Below, piece after piece: positions 1 through 11,792 of a stretch of DNA of 64,000 nt. The stretch comes from Phoronis australis. Taxonomy: Eukaryota > Phoronida > Phoronidae. How positions within the stretch are numbered: the first letter of the stretch is position 1; every line of letters begins with the position of its first letter. The DNA lies in NCBI GenBank assembly GCA_002633005.1, contig NMRA01000105.1, positions 910,010 to 974,009 of the forward strand. The letters run 5' to 3'. The notes under the pieces were generated by a model. The model made no database searches. It was not told where the DNA came from and saw nothing but the letters and a program-made list of their open reading frames with translations. Position numbers and translations under genes: made by a program.

Positions 1-38
1 TCTGGTGTAATTTCCGGCAAGTACGTCGTCTGCTAATC

Positions 39-211
39 ATGGTCGGCTGCTGTGTGGCCGGTTGTTCGGCTACGCAGGCGAAATGCAGAGGCGTTAGCTT
101 CCATAGTGTACGGAGACCCCAAAATCCGCTGTAGGAGAAAAAGTTATGTTCTCGCGTCGACGTGAATGGAAGTTGTTCTTCCAAAAAAACTTCGAAGATG
201 GGTGTTTTTAA
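39..211 (+). pseudogene. THAP-type zinc finger, N-terminal fragment (degenerate or first exon)
   Basis: An ATG at 39 opens a 31-codon frame beginning MVGCCVAGCS and containing GVSFHSV. This matches the start of the THAP DNA-binding domain: a Cys pair within the first ten residues followed by a [GPV]-[VIL]-S-F-H motif about residue 20. The frame stops at 132-134. From 131 another frame reads RRREWKLFFQ and then NFEDGCF, resembling the later THAP region with its conserved Trp and the H-F-x3-C-F end, but the zinc-ligand Cys and His are not visible there. Either this is a frameshifted relic, or exon 1 ends near 107 at a GTACGG donor, close to where the first exon of vertebrate THAP1 ends. THAP domains occur in transcription factors and in P-element-type transposases. 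No downstream exon is visible because a large inverted repeat follows. Confidence 0.4.
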
Positions 212-329
212 AAGGCTCTGGTAGGCCTACTACTTAATCCTGTCTTCACAAATCCATTTTTCTTTTCTCCGTTTTGATGAAAACTAACTGGTAAACTTTT
301 TGACGAAAAATGTCCGCTAAATTTCTTCC

Positions 330-866
330 AANATCTGCTCTATAGTTACATGTATCAGTTGGTCGTTGACGTTGTTCCAAAAACAAATAGTTTATGTCAA
401 CAACATATTTACAAATTGTATAAAATAAAACAATTTTGAACGGGAAGACGCGAATACGTGGTGAAGATGTGTTTGTCTCTACGCGGCATTTGTGCGTGAA
501 TCTTTGGTAAAGCGTATGCAATGTCGAGAAAAATGAAAGAAAATACACCAAGGTACACCAAGCGTCTGGTGATATTTTTACTTTGGAGCCATAGTTGCCA
601 GATATCATTCAGCGCTATAAACATCACCAGACGCTTGGTGTACCTTGGTGTATTTTCTTTCATTTTTCTCGACATTGCATACGCTTTACCAAAGATTCAC
701 GCACAAATGCCGCGTAGAGACAAACACATCTTCACCACGTATTCGCGTCTTCCCGTTCAAAATTGTTTTATTTTATACAATTTGTAAATATGTTGTTGAC
801 ATAAACTATTTGTTTTTGGAACAACGTCAACGACCAACTGATACATGTAACTATAGAGCAGATTTT
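330..866. repeat. Perfect 240-bp inverted repeat (foldback) with short spacer
   Basis: Bases 333-573 are the exact reverse complement of 623-863, with no mismatch or indel that I can find. Paired positions always sum to 1196. The central spacer is about 49 bp (574-622). The arms contain a short open frame on each strand, which explains the mirrored hypothetical peptides here. A single N at 332 sits at the outer edge of the left arm. No target-site duplication is visible outside the arms. It could be a recent foldback element or hairpin-forming locus, or a read or assembly palindrome artefact. Confidence 0.9.
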
Positions 867-1585
867 ACCGTCACCGATGCATGAAAACGGAATGCGCAAG
901 GCTAGAATTGGTAGTAGAATCAATAATGGTTTGATGTCACTGTCTAAGTTCGTGGACATCGTAACCATATGATTTCGAAGTTAGAGCCTTCCAAGTCCGT
1001 GGGATTAGGGCATAAAGTTCCGTGTATTTCGAGTCTTTACTGCAAGCCGGGTTAATACTGTCAAAACAAAATCTCCGGAGTAAGAGCTCTTCGGTGCAAC
1101 AACTAAGCCACTATCCCATCATCATGGGCGCGTGATAGGAGACCAGTGAGGAATTTTAAAAACGCAAAAAGATGCAGTTCGGTGTAACACAAACACAAAC
1201 ACAAAACAAGTGTGGGTGAAGACTGTAAAAAATAGCTGCTTTTACAAAATGGCTACGGCGTTGTATTGACCGGGAAGCAGCTAGTCTAATGCAACTTGTT
1301 AATGTCACGAGCCAAAAGATCAAATGCCAAAGAAAAACTTTAACGTTTTGTTATTCAAAACTTGTTGCATTGTCCATAGTCCAATGTTCAATATTACCGC
1401 TTGCCTCCAACCTTCGAATTCATTAGTGGTGTCAATGAACACAGCCGATGTGAACTCATGTAATGGAAACAGTAAAATAAGGTTAATTTATTTGACCCTG
1501 TGCTGAGACGAATGTCCGCATTTGCACGCAAAGCCGTATCAGCCTGACAACCTATTACACAACTGCTACTCTAGCCTAAAAATAG
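867..1585. other. No gene recognised
   Basis: AT-rich sequence with one 60-codon frame (1324-1506) showing no recognisable motif. A short CACAAA-type microsatellite lies near 1187-1207. I see nothing else supportable. Confidence 0.5.
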
Positions 1586-1743
1586 CAGCCGACTAGCGGG
1601 TCGGCTGATGGCCGGTCGGCAATTAAGGTCGGCTTTTGAGTCGGCACTGCCGCCGTCTGCCGGTCGGTTAACAATTAGCCGACCGGTCGGCTAATTTGCC
1701 GACCGTTCGACGGCCGGTCGTCGACTCTTAGCCGACCGGTGGG
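1586..1743. repeat. Cluster of GCCGAC/GTCGGC palindromic words
   Basis: About ten copies of GCCGAC or its reverse complement GTCGGC lie in 158 bp, in mixed orientation, in otherwise AT-rich DNA. At 1673-1696 two half sites AATTAGCCGACC meet head to head to form a perfect 24-bp palindrome. Similar imperfect arrangements occur at 1610-1634 and 1698-1722. The block is sharply more GC-rich than its flanks. It could be a protein-binding-site cluster, a replication-slippage product of a palindromic word, or the core of an element whose ends I cannot define. Confidence 0.75.
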
Positions 1744-3315
1744 ACAAAAATTCGTGATGTGTGCTGTACCTTCTAATGAATTTCGCGTTTTGTAGTTTCA
1801 TTGCATAAAGGTAGCTAGGTAGCTTTCAGTTAGAATTAAACGTAACATGAACTAAGCTGTGGTATAGTTACAAAAGATGGCAAGTCTCGAGTGTAGTGGC
1901 AAAAATGGCTATTTACAAAAATAATACACATTCTTTTTTAAAACTTCATATATCTAAATATCATGTTTGAACAGCTTCAAAATGAGCTCTCTCTGACTCT
2001 ACAGTCGAAGTGTATACTAGAGGTTCTCATCAAAAAGTAATCCAACTGAGCTTGCGATAGGTCAATTGCGGAGCTCAGGCGAGTGGACATTTTGAGTAGA
2101 AAAACCTGTAAATAATAGAAAGTCAAAACGGAAAAAAATTCAGGAGACATTTTTTTTTCTATTCGAGAATTAAAAATTGTGCATTACCAAAAACAACTCA
2201 AGACCGGAATTTTTCACGCCAGCACCAGTATTCCAAGGTTCTGCCGCTTTTTGCCTGACGATTAATGACATACGGGAGCGAGTGAAGAAATACGTCAGTG
2301 CGAGTCAAAAAATTTGGGCGGGAGCAGGGAATGTGCACCCGTAAGAACGGGCAGCGCACTAGTGATAAGGATTTTGTTTGCTGGCGCGCAGCTCGTGCTT
2401 GCGAGCAGGGAAGCCTCGGTATCAAGAAGTAATGTAATAACCGCTTTCTAAAATGGCTATGGCACCGAATTCCCTGGTGACATCTGTACCATATGAATGA
2501 TTTCTGAAATCCATTGAAATTCTTCAGTGTCTGACCGTCTTCGTTTTGTTAAACGACGTCAGCCAAATACAAGTTTTGACGGCTACCCAGTAGTCGTTCA
2601 TTGTTGTTCCCCGTTTCAGAAAAAGCGCTCAAGGCCCATTTTTGTCCTGTGATTGTCGGTCATATTTCAGGATGTCCCAGAAATCGTCAAGGGCGAAAGG
2701 AAACAGCCGGTAGGACAGCAACTGAAAAGAATAGTCTATATACAATTCGTTCAGCGGTATGATTCAGAAAATACCTTGCACGATTGAATGTTTTACTGTA
2801 AAAGATAGCACACAATTCCATACATCACGAATGAATGGCAATAATAAGAAAAAAATAAGACTGGCCTTACACGTATACCTGGAGCGACGACCTCTTATTG
2901 GAAGATACATGTATATATTCGGAAACATTACATTTTAAAGGTCTCCAGAAAATGTATAACTTCATCTATGAGCCCATTGGCTTCTATGCAGGATTTTAAG
3001 GAACTTCGGATTATCACCGTACCTGTCGCGGGTACACAAAATGCATGATCACTGGATTGAGTTTAATAGAACAAGATGATACATGTAAGCCCTATATTCG
3101 TGCATCAATACAAAGAGTCATATACAGGGTGATTGTCCAGAAACAGGCCCAACACTTTTGCTAATAAATTTTTCCATTAGAGGCAGGAACTCGAAGCTTT
3201 GAAGACATCCTGTTTTAAATTTTGGGCTTATGGTGATGAAGTTTTTTAACACTAGTGTCAACTTTTCTGCAGCGTGCCGGCGGTTTTCCCGACGGGCTCT
3301 CGTTGAATTTTGTCC
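1744..3315. other. No gene recognised
   Basis: Mixed AT-rich sequence. The minus-strand frame at 2198-2425 is the longest, is Arg/Ser-rich and has no recognisable motif. TACAGGGTG at 3123 resembles the outer end of Tc1/mariner-type inverted repeats, but no partner end was found. Confidence 0.4.
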
Positions 3316-3639
3316 AAAGACGCACCGGGAGGTGTTAATTAATGTTTGGAAAGATGACCAGTGGCGGATTTAAAGGGGGGCAAGGGGGTCATGCGCCCCC
3401 TCCCTAAAATTCTCCCGGATTTCATTTGGCAGTTCGGTCAGTTTTGGCGGTCTGACGGGCAAAATCCTGGTAGATACTCTGCCCCGGCCCCGACCTATCT
3501 CAAAATCCTGGATCCGCCCCTGATGACCTATGGTTGAGCTGACAAGAGACAAAGACGTATAACTATGAGTTCAAGCACTTTTACAGTTGGTTCAGGAAAT
3601 GTACCCCATCAGAATCTAGGCACAACTCGGTGCGTCTTT
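3316..3639. repeat. Short inverted-repeat element interrupted by a MITE
   Basis: AAAGACGCACCG at 3316-3327 is repeated in inverted orientation at 3628-3639, with partial matching beyond. The interval contains the MITE at 3360-3521, so the outer element appears to have been split by a later insertion. It is followed by a run of about 22 A from 3648. The outer element encodes nothing visible. Confidence 0.45.
3360..3521. mobile_element. hAT-like MITE, copy 1
   Basis: A 162-bp element begins AGTGGCGGAT and ends ATCCGCCCCT, so its ends are 9/10 matched inverted repeats. It is flanked by the direct repeat GATGACC (3353-3359 and 3522-3528), 7 of 8 bases if an 8-bp duplication is taken. Inverted repeats of the CAGGGGCGGA type with 8-bp duplications are typical of hAT-derived non-autonomous elements. 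Internally it contains a C-rich stretch, TCTGACGGGCAAAATCCTGG and CTCAAAATCCTGGATCC, which recur in the copies near 38234 and 48533. It encodes no protein. Confidence 0.8.
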
Positions 3640-4078
3640 CCAAATTAAAAAAAAAAAAAAAAAAAAAACACGTGCTGCTCTATGCCTTTTATTTCGTCGA
3701 GCGCGAAATCGACACACTGTCGAAAAAAAAACCTTATGCAGCTTGAAACAATCTTTTGGCAGCGTGTGCTACTTAACGTATGATCACAACAAAGTTGTGC
3801 ATTTTTATACTAAGTTTCGGGTCCCTAACACAAGTAGAAAAAATATTATCAAACTTTTGAGGCCAGTTTCGAGAGAACCCCTATGTATATAAACCTGTAA
3901 CAAGTCACGGATTACAAAACACAAAATGGCGCCTTTTTATCTATGTAAATATATATGCGCGATTTTTCTGATGGCTCAGATTAAACATTACTATGAGCCG
4001 AAGTTGCAATACAAAAATTACATGTAAATCCTTGAAGACATGAGTGCGAATTTACTCCCGGACAGCTCATAATACTGA

Positions 4079-4193
4079 TGACGTCAACGAAGGAAGATGA
4101 GTTTACCAAATCGGTGGAACCCGTCTCCAACATGCGAGTAATCTGTTGTAGCTCATTACCAGCATAATTGAAACCGTGAACTGCGCATGCGCG
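4079..4193. promoter_or_regulatory. CRE and NRF1-like motifs, possible promoter
   Basis: A full palindromic cAMP-response element TGACGTCA lies at 4079-4086. A perfect NRF1-type site TGCGCATGCGCG lies at 4182-4193. Both motifs are typical of proximal promoters near transcription start sites in animals. No convincing coding exon could be attached. A minus-strand frame overlaps but shows no recognisable domain. Direction and target are unknown. Confidence 0.4.
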
Positions 4194-4199
4194 AAAATC

Positions 4200-5764
4200 A
4201 CTCAGCCCCATCCAGGATACATGGGATTCGCAGAAAACACCGCGTGGTGGTCTCTATGAACCAATTGCATTTGCCGATAGCGTATAAAATAGATAAGTAC
4301 TTTATTAAAACTGGGCCAAGTTTCATCAAAACTCGATGAATTTTAATGTTTAACATGGTATGGTCAAGGGTTCGGCTTATTTTGTCGCTTCGGTTGGTGA
4401 AATCCCCGCTGAAAACCCGAAACTGCCTGTGAGAAAACAACATTTTCGACCAAGCCTTTCATGTGCGGTTAGTTGCCGATAGACCCAACAGATATCAGTA
4501 TAACCCAGATTGAAACTTAAGAGTTTGAAGAAAATTAGACAAAAAATGTATTTAGCAATGGGGTAGCCAAGAATTGCCACTTTTGATCTTTCGATTTTAG
4601 ATTAAGAGATTTTTTATTTAAAGGCAGGGCACTACCGTAACGTCATTATTGCCTGTATACTGTTAATTGTGTGTTGGTACGTAATGAATTAATTACTGGA
4701 TTCAATATTTTCACCCACCCACCATCACAAAGCATACTCACGTTGTAAACCACTAACTCACACATTGTATTCTGACAGAGGTGGTATTCAACAACAAAGC
4801 CAGTCAAATTTCAGACTAAACAGCTCAACATGGTGTAGTGCACGAACAAATCCTTGCTGCACTGAAAATTTGACATTGACTTTCAAACCATCTTGACCTA
4901 CCACTCGTGTCAGCAATTAAGTATACTGAATCTAATTGATTTCTACCAGCATGTGGTAGTTGTCTTTCGGATTGTTGCTGTGAGTATATAAACATTTTTT
5001 GGACGTAAATAATTAAAATAAGGTTGATTTTTTGTTATTTATTTTCTTTACCGAAATGAATATAAGGTCAACAGTTTGTACAGTAGATCACGTGGTGGCC
5101 ACCTGTGAGAGCATTCAACGCGGGTCTGCGGTAACTAGGCTAATGAATTTCACGTGCTCATAAAGGATGCATTTTTGTAAAGCTAGAACTGACCAACACC
5201 TAGAAAATGCCAGTGCCATAATATTTCTATTTCTTGAACCATAAATAATTCACATTCTATTAAAATACTAAAATCAGAGATCGTCGCAGCACACACCCCC
5301 TAGGTGTCGCTATGGTTCATGAAACAATAATGGCGGTGGCGAATGAGATTAGTCTTGTTAACGAGTGCACATAGCAATAGATTTTTGTTGTTTGGATTAA
5401 TTTCTACAACGGTTATGATACTATGAGACCAACGCCATTGAATAGAATGGAACAGCATCAGCTTTTATAAAACCACAAAGAGAGTTCTTTTGGTGTACGT
5501 TTTTACTAATTCATATACTTCTAAAAATCTTTACCAAACGACGTCTATGCAAAATATCACTGGATACACATTTTTCTGTGAATAACACCACTAGCATGAT
5601 TAAATTAAGGCGCTAATACTCCATTAGCTTTGCAAACAACCAACTTTTTAGCAATTTTCTCATCTCTGTGTGCTATTGGAGCATTACACTTGACCAAAAA
5701 TGAACAATTTAGGGGTTTAAATTAATCTAGTAAATGTTGACCAATATTCAATGTTTGTCCTCTT
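4200..5764. other. No gene recognised
   Basis: AT-rich DNA. Two minus-strand frames of 67-81 codons between 4198 and 4580 have no recognisable motif. Nothing else is supportable. Confidence 0.4.
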
Positions 5765-5935
5765 GCATGGGGGGGGGCTCGGAGGGCTCAAAGTCTACAA
5801 AATCCACGGGAAGTCGGCGCGGATGCACGGTTTACTGGCCTGAACCTAGTGGTCCCGTTTTTTTCAGTCCTCGTTGTTTTCTTAAAAGGTCCGTATATCT
5901 AAAAATGTGAGCCCCCCTTATTTTAGGCTGGGTGC
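5765..5935. repeat. Diverged C/G-rich repeat related to the 48.6-48.8 kb element
   Basis: After a run of nine G, this stretch contains AAAAGGTCCG followed by a C-rich segment and ATTTTAGGCTGG. The same ordered words occur at about 48720-48780 inside the third MITE copy. It appears to be a rearranged or partial copy of that repeat. Confidence 0.4.
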
Positions 5936-8900
5936 GCGCATGCATAAACCGACGACTTGTAACCATTGTGTCCGGTGTAGCTCAGACGATAAGGCTACCG
6001 TGACGTCTACGGTGCGTGACCGAAATCACGGTTGGTTCAGGGATATAACTAATCGCTTTCGCTATAATAAATTCGTGACCACCTTCGCCCACACGCTCGG
6101 GCCAGCTGGCGCCGTCCGGATGCTTCGTTTGGAGACATAGCAGGCCGACAGCTACCGTGACGAAAAAACCCTTCTTATAGTCAACGTATAACCAGAAACA
6201 GGTCTACTTAGAAGGGGGCACACTCCCCGGTTGCCACCATTAGTTTCCCCCGCCCCTTCACTGCTAATTTTATCGTTCTCTAGATAACGAGACTCATCAT
6301 AAACATATTGGGGGCGACAATAGTATTTTTGAAGTTTCGTTAAGAAAGTTTGTAAATAGCATAATTATTTGAATAGTTCGTGACAAACATACGTGAATGA
6401 GTGTTTTGAATTTTGAAAATTATACAAGAAATGTGACTTTTTCAACCTAAAACGAGTGTTTAATGTTGCAATAATATGCCTCTCATTAATTCTGTTGGGT
6501 GTGCAACATAATTGAGTCAATTACCAAAACCAGGCACCAGTTGGATTTTGAGGTATGCCAAGTGTCGTCGTACTGTCCTTGCCATGACACACCAGTGTCA
6601 TCTAGTGACAGACAGAAAAACGTTGCTTTAGGAAATGCCTGTGAAACGGTCATGTCTTGTACTGGTAAAACATGCAATAGTATTCCGGCGTTATTAATAT
6701 GCTATCTTCAGGGTCTGAATTCATGTGTTATTTTGTAGGTAAATTCTTGGATTGCTGACAACTTGACCAGTTCCTTCTTAAAACCCATTTGAAAACACGT
6801 TAAAATGAGCCAAAACAGTTGTCCCCTCCTGGTTATGTCTCCTTGATGTAATGTATATATTGCCATTGTCTTACACTCCTCACACGAACATGATACGCAC
6901 GCCACCTTTTGTACATGCGTTGATTACTGTGCTGTTGTTTGTGGGTTAGGCACTTCCAACAGTCTGGGTCAGTTCAAAATAGAGCTATTTGATACCTTGT
7001 TAGAGGGTTCACAAATTTGCTGTAATTGTAGCAACGATGAGACTGAGGTCCCTGTTCGGTGTATTGCCGTATACACTTGCAAATGCATAATATATATTGT
7101 ATTAAGTATGAAATTAGTGTGTTGCATGATGATGTTTTTCGAAATATATTCCCAACGCTTATACTGATAGTGCATGAAGTTTAATTTGGATGCAATTGAC
7201 AGACATTTGATTACAATGCCAGATTAATTAAATAATGACACACGCGTTGACTACCCGGATTGTTTTCAGCAGAGGAACAAAATATTAGACAAAAAATGCG
7301 TACCACTTATTTCACTATGTGTGTATACTCGGTATACCAATTTGCTACACAAATGACATCCATAACCGTATCAAGTCCAGGAACACGGGTTCATTCATTA
7401 TCCGCTATTAAATCACTGTTAGTTACATTTTTCAATTGTCATCACGCACCAGGGACGTTAGTTGCAATTGTTCTCCAAAGAATAAATCAAGCTAATTAAA
7501 TAACATTGACAAGGAAAGAACATTAAATATTTGACACTACATGAACAAAGTGAGCGGAAAGTGCTACATTGATATTTCTCACTGTCTAACGCACAAGATT
7601 TTTTGAAATTAAAGTAGGCCTATTGCACAAAAAATGCCCAGGCTCGTTTTGCAGCCAGTCTGCTTGATCACAATAGCTGTTCTTGTCCATCTACGGTAGG
7701 TCAGAGGTAAGCGTATTTTTGAGTTCCCCCAAGTTCCTACACAACGTTAGCTTTTCATCGTAAATTTACATCCATAAGCACCAATCGAGTTACGTCGCTA
7801 ATTGAAGAGTTCATCTTGGAGTAAAAATTGAAGACAGTAACATTAGAATTAGGAACTAAATAGTGCTGAAGATTCCGTTATGTAAATCGGCGTGGCCATT
7901 TTTGTACACAATCGTTCTCAGATTGTCAGAGTCGACAAAATAGAAATTGTGTGCAAACTGTTGACCTGTCATACATGTACATTGTGTGTATGGATAAGTG
8001 AAGATGTGACGTAGTGGTCGGTAATTTGCTAAAAGTGAGCGCATCATGGGTAATTTTAACATCTTCGCACATAGACTTTGGTCTAAGGTCACAGTAGAGG
8101 CCTGTGTGCCCCCCCCCAAAAATGAAGAAAATTGGGTGGGTAGGGTTTGACGGCAGTTTTGTGGACTAAATGGGGAGTGATTGCCACGAACGGTGTTCAG
8201 TACTTCCTTGAAGTTAAATGTTTCCAGGAATTCGGCTTGTCCTCTTGTCTACTTGGATACGGAAGTGCCGTCATTGTGAGAGCACATCCTTATTGAGTTT
8301 TTAATTCTTGGCGCGAATGCAGGTATCCTCCAGGAAAGTGGAAGTTGTCAAAAATCTGGTTGGTAAAGACATATTTCAATTTGAATTTTTGGTCTTCTTT
8401 CTTGCTCTGGGGCAGTAGTGAATTTGCGAGTTTATGTAAAAAATTGCCACTTTTTATTATTTTAGGCATCTCGATTTCTTTGTTGAATTTCTCCATTTTT
8501 GAGAAACCCTATAGAGTGTACTTTCTGTCACTTACATGCATGCCTTTTTCAGTTGTCAGCGACATGTATGCAAACAAGGGATTTGATTAACTCAGGCCAG
8601 TGATAGGTCAAAATCAGCCACTGGTGCTGTGGTCTTCGTCCTTTTCCGGAAGCGATACCGAGGAGTTACCTCCCCTGGACTGTCGGTGTCGCCACTATCG
8701 TTCGGCATTAAGATGTTGAATACTTCTAATTCAAGGGGCGGACATTAAAATCCATAGCGAGGCTCACTGCGATAAACAAAGCGGAAGTTGACATTGCATG
8801 GGTTAAGTGGCTGGTCTTTCGAGTCCAACCGGGATATTAAATCTTAAAAATGTGTCAATAATTAACCACAGAGAAGTAGAAAAATACATTAGAGAACAAG

Positions 8901-9903
8901 TCAAAGAACCAAAGAGTTGTCTAACTAAAGGATATATTTTTCGGAAAACTAGGTTCGAAACATGAAAAGTAAATATGACCAAATTGCGGCGATCGTGTTA
9001 CGGATTAGGTATATGCTGAATGCAGGGTTACGTTTCTTCTTGTAAATTGTTGATAAAAAAGCTTTCTACACGAACCAGGTCATATGCTCGCATTTTTGAC
9101 GAGTTGAAGATATATTTGACAGTGGTGACTCATCGCATTTTGCTGTCATGTGCAAATCACAGCTGGTTTAATTTGTTGATCAAGACTATTAACATCAAGC
9201 ATAGCCTAGGCCCTGCAGTGAGTTCTAACATTTGATATGTCATTAACCCGCAAGAATGATTGATGTTATTAAAATTATGTTCTATTAAAATAAAAAACAG
9301 GCTGGTAATTGAAGCTAAAAATTATTTAACAATTTGGTTTTAATAATTCTTACATCCATTTTATGTGTTAGGTTTCAAATATCAATCTGGACCAAGTTGA
9401 ATTTTAAAATTAGCAGAACAAGCATAGCTATCATACTCCTTCAGGGGCCTCTCTCATCCGAGGGGAAAGGTGACTGTGCCTTCTGAGAGGGGATTTTTTT
9501 CGCCGAGTGAGGAGGAAATTCTACCTCCCGATCACCATAAATAGCACACCCGTCCTGTTGCAAGCTCTCATAGGCTCTATCTCAAGAAGGATTTTGTGCT
9601 CTTTCAAACTGTCACCTGTGTGGTTACAAGTGATTTGAACTTCAAGGGGAAATTTTCAATCACTTTAGGGGAATTTGTAGGCCTCGTGAGGCCGGGAATT
9701 TCGCGTGATATTTTTTGAGAGGGAAATAAGGCCGGGCCGATATTCGGCCCTAAAATCGGGGGATTGAAGGCCCTGTCCTTTTTATGTTTCAACCTGTAGT
9801 CATGAAAAAACAGCCCGGCGGGACGAAGATTCACCGGTCGTTGCTGTGATGCTCGGCAACCGATATGCGACAAAATGTGATCAAAATTTAAAAACATTTA
9901 TAG
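5936..9903. other. No gene recognised
   Basis: Mostly AT-rich sequence with several frames of 60-97 codons and no recognisable domain. The plus-strand frame 5907-6140 contains CxxCxxC and lies in a CpG-richer patch, but it begins in a repeat and has no splice support. 9440-9760 is a G/C-rich, repeat-like stretch that yields a minus-strand frame. Confidence 0.35.
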
Positions 9904-10123
9904 ATTTTATTCGGAAATATTTTCCTTCGTTGTGGCGTATGGCAACAACCCAACGCTTCCGAATCTCAACGTCCTTAGGGAGTGTAGAAAAGACAGCCGT
10001 ATTTTTTTCTATCGCCGCTCGAATAACGCGGAATACAGCTATGCCGATCAGCCATTTAACGGAGCTATCGTAGTGAGCCTCGTTTTGGAGCGCGCTTCAT
10101 GTCTACGTGAATTTGACGTATAA
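9904..10123 (+). CDS. Candidate terminal exon, unknown protein
   Basis: An open frame of 73 codons follows a possible acceptor (TTTATAG at 9897-9903) and ends in TAA at 10121-10123. It has mixed-charge, Tyr/Arg/Asn-containing composition, for example RECRKDSRIFFYRRS, and is clearly more CpG-rich than its flanks. AATAAA follows at 10294-10299, consistent with a last exon and a 3' untranslated region. The acceptor lacks a good pyrimidine tract and no family is recognised. A second overlapping frame in the same direction is also open, so the frame choice is uncertain. Confidence 0.25.
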
Positions 10124-10348
10124 ATGTACTTCCGAGGTGTGTGGTGAGTGGTGAAAGTGTGTCACAACAACCGTGGAAGCAACCAATTAACAGTGAACAT
10201 GGCAAAAAAACGTCAAGATTGCCCGTGTTTGCCGCCGCACAAGACGTTTTGTGTTCCCAAGGGCCCGCAATAAGCCACGTGCAAGTTACGTGCAATAAAC
10301 AGAAAATAATACTATAAAAATCAAACAATTTTCTGTAATTGAAAAAAG

Positions 10349-10489
10349 GTGTTGTTTAAAATACGATCGTGACATTTCTGAAATATTGATGAAACTGAGT
10401 GAGCCACAGGGGCCCATTCCAAGCCGTGGCTCATTTTTGACTAAGTATAAGATTTGTCTCAACTTCCAAACTTTAAACTTCCACATCCG
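10349..10489 (+). CDS. Candidate internal exon, unknown protein
   Basis: A frame open for 46 codons lies between a possible AG acceptor at 10347-10348 and a perfect GTAAGT donor at 10490. It reads YDRDISEILMKLSEPQ and then GPIPSRGSF, which looks protein-like. An 8-bp stem (TGAGCCAC / GTGGCTCA) lies inside it. The acceptor tract is A-rich and poor. A second frame at 10778-10920 (beginning QKSYMQFVSL) also ends at a perfect CAG|GTAAGT donor, but the phases do not join cleanly. Treat both as hypotheses. Confidence 0.22.
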
Positions 10490-11792
10490 GTAAGTAAGGA
10501 AAAATTTAGACAAAACTTAAAAATGTATTTGCATGCTCCTAACTACCGGGTATGCTACTGTATAGGAGCAAATAAACAACAATTCTATTTGAACATCATC
10601 TACGCTAAACAAAGTGTAGTTTATTCATTTACAACTTGTAAATGTGAAAACAAAAAATTCTGAAAATAGTTGACGACGGTTTTTAGTGTTAGGTTTGAAT
10701 ATTTAGAAATTGCGCAGTAAAAAATAATGCAGTACAAGTTATCGTCATCTCATAGTATTGCGGTTTTTCAAGACTAGCAGAAGAGTTATATGCAGTTTGT
10801 TTCTCTCACTACTGTGAAATTTGTACATGCTTTGGGAGTTGGCAGCATAACAGGAATTTGGATAACTATTGAAGGTACTCATATTCAACTGAGTCCATTG
10901 TTGAAAACTCAAACATGCAGGTAAGTTCTCTGCATTACATTGCTTGCTGTTGGCGACTCTGCTCGTCTCCGAATGACAAAGGCTGAAGCAAACGAAACCT
11001 TTCTAATTTGATTTAGTTTGGTTAACAGAGCACTGCAGTATTACAAAATGCTAACTTACAGCCAGTGACGTTGGTAATGAAATGGACTGCGACTCTGCCT
11101 TGATTCAAATGGTTTACATATGCATCAACTACATGTACGCTATCGCTGGTGCTGAATTGCACTGGTTTCAGTTCATTAATGTCGCGTGGTCACGTGGTCA
11201 CGTAATGGCAGCCTCCGTATTTGGGCGCGTGCATAGTACAGTGTGGTGTAGGGGATGTGTGTTGTGCACAACGGGGGGCACTTTCACTCGCGTGCCGTGA
11301 CTTAACAACGTGTTTACACCGACCTTAAAACGAAGACTAAGCACAAACTTGAGTGTAGATTGGTCGCAAATCTTCGTTTAGGTTATGTTTAAAAACGTCA
11401 TAACGGTACCATATTTTAGTGAAACGGTCTCTAGAGAGTGTCATATGCATCAGCATAGTAACAGACAAGAAATATGTTAATATTAGCAATAGTAATACAA
11501 CAGATAACTCAAGATCCTTTAACTGAATGACGTGAGTACAATAAATAAATAACCTATTTGTTACCAGTATTCCGGGAATAACGCACATTTCATCAATCCC
11601 TAAAGACATTGTACAAACATTATTTTAAAATTGTGATCTTGATCTCAAGATATACAAAAATAATACCTAGCTTTTCGATTTCCTCGGCCAAACTTCTAAA
11701 ACATTTAAGCAGAAATAAGTGCGAAAACAACCATGTTCGAAATTGGAATCGTGATTTTTTGGTAATTTCCGATAGAGCGAATCAGTTTCTCA
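10490..11792. other. Sparse region with one possible small exon
   Basis: It contains the open stretch 10778-10920 ending at CAG|GTAAGT, and a tandem CACGTGGTCACG near 11187 carrying an E-box. Otherwise I see no supportable gene. It lies just downstream of the minus-strand precursor gene at 11793. No AATAAA was found on the minus strand close to that stop. Confidence 0.35.
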
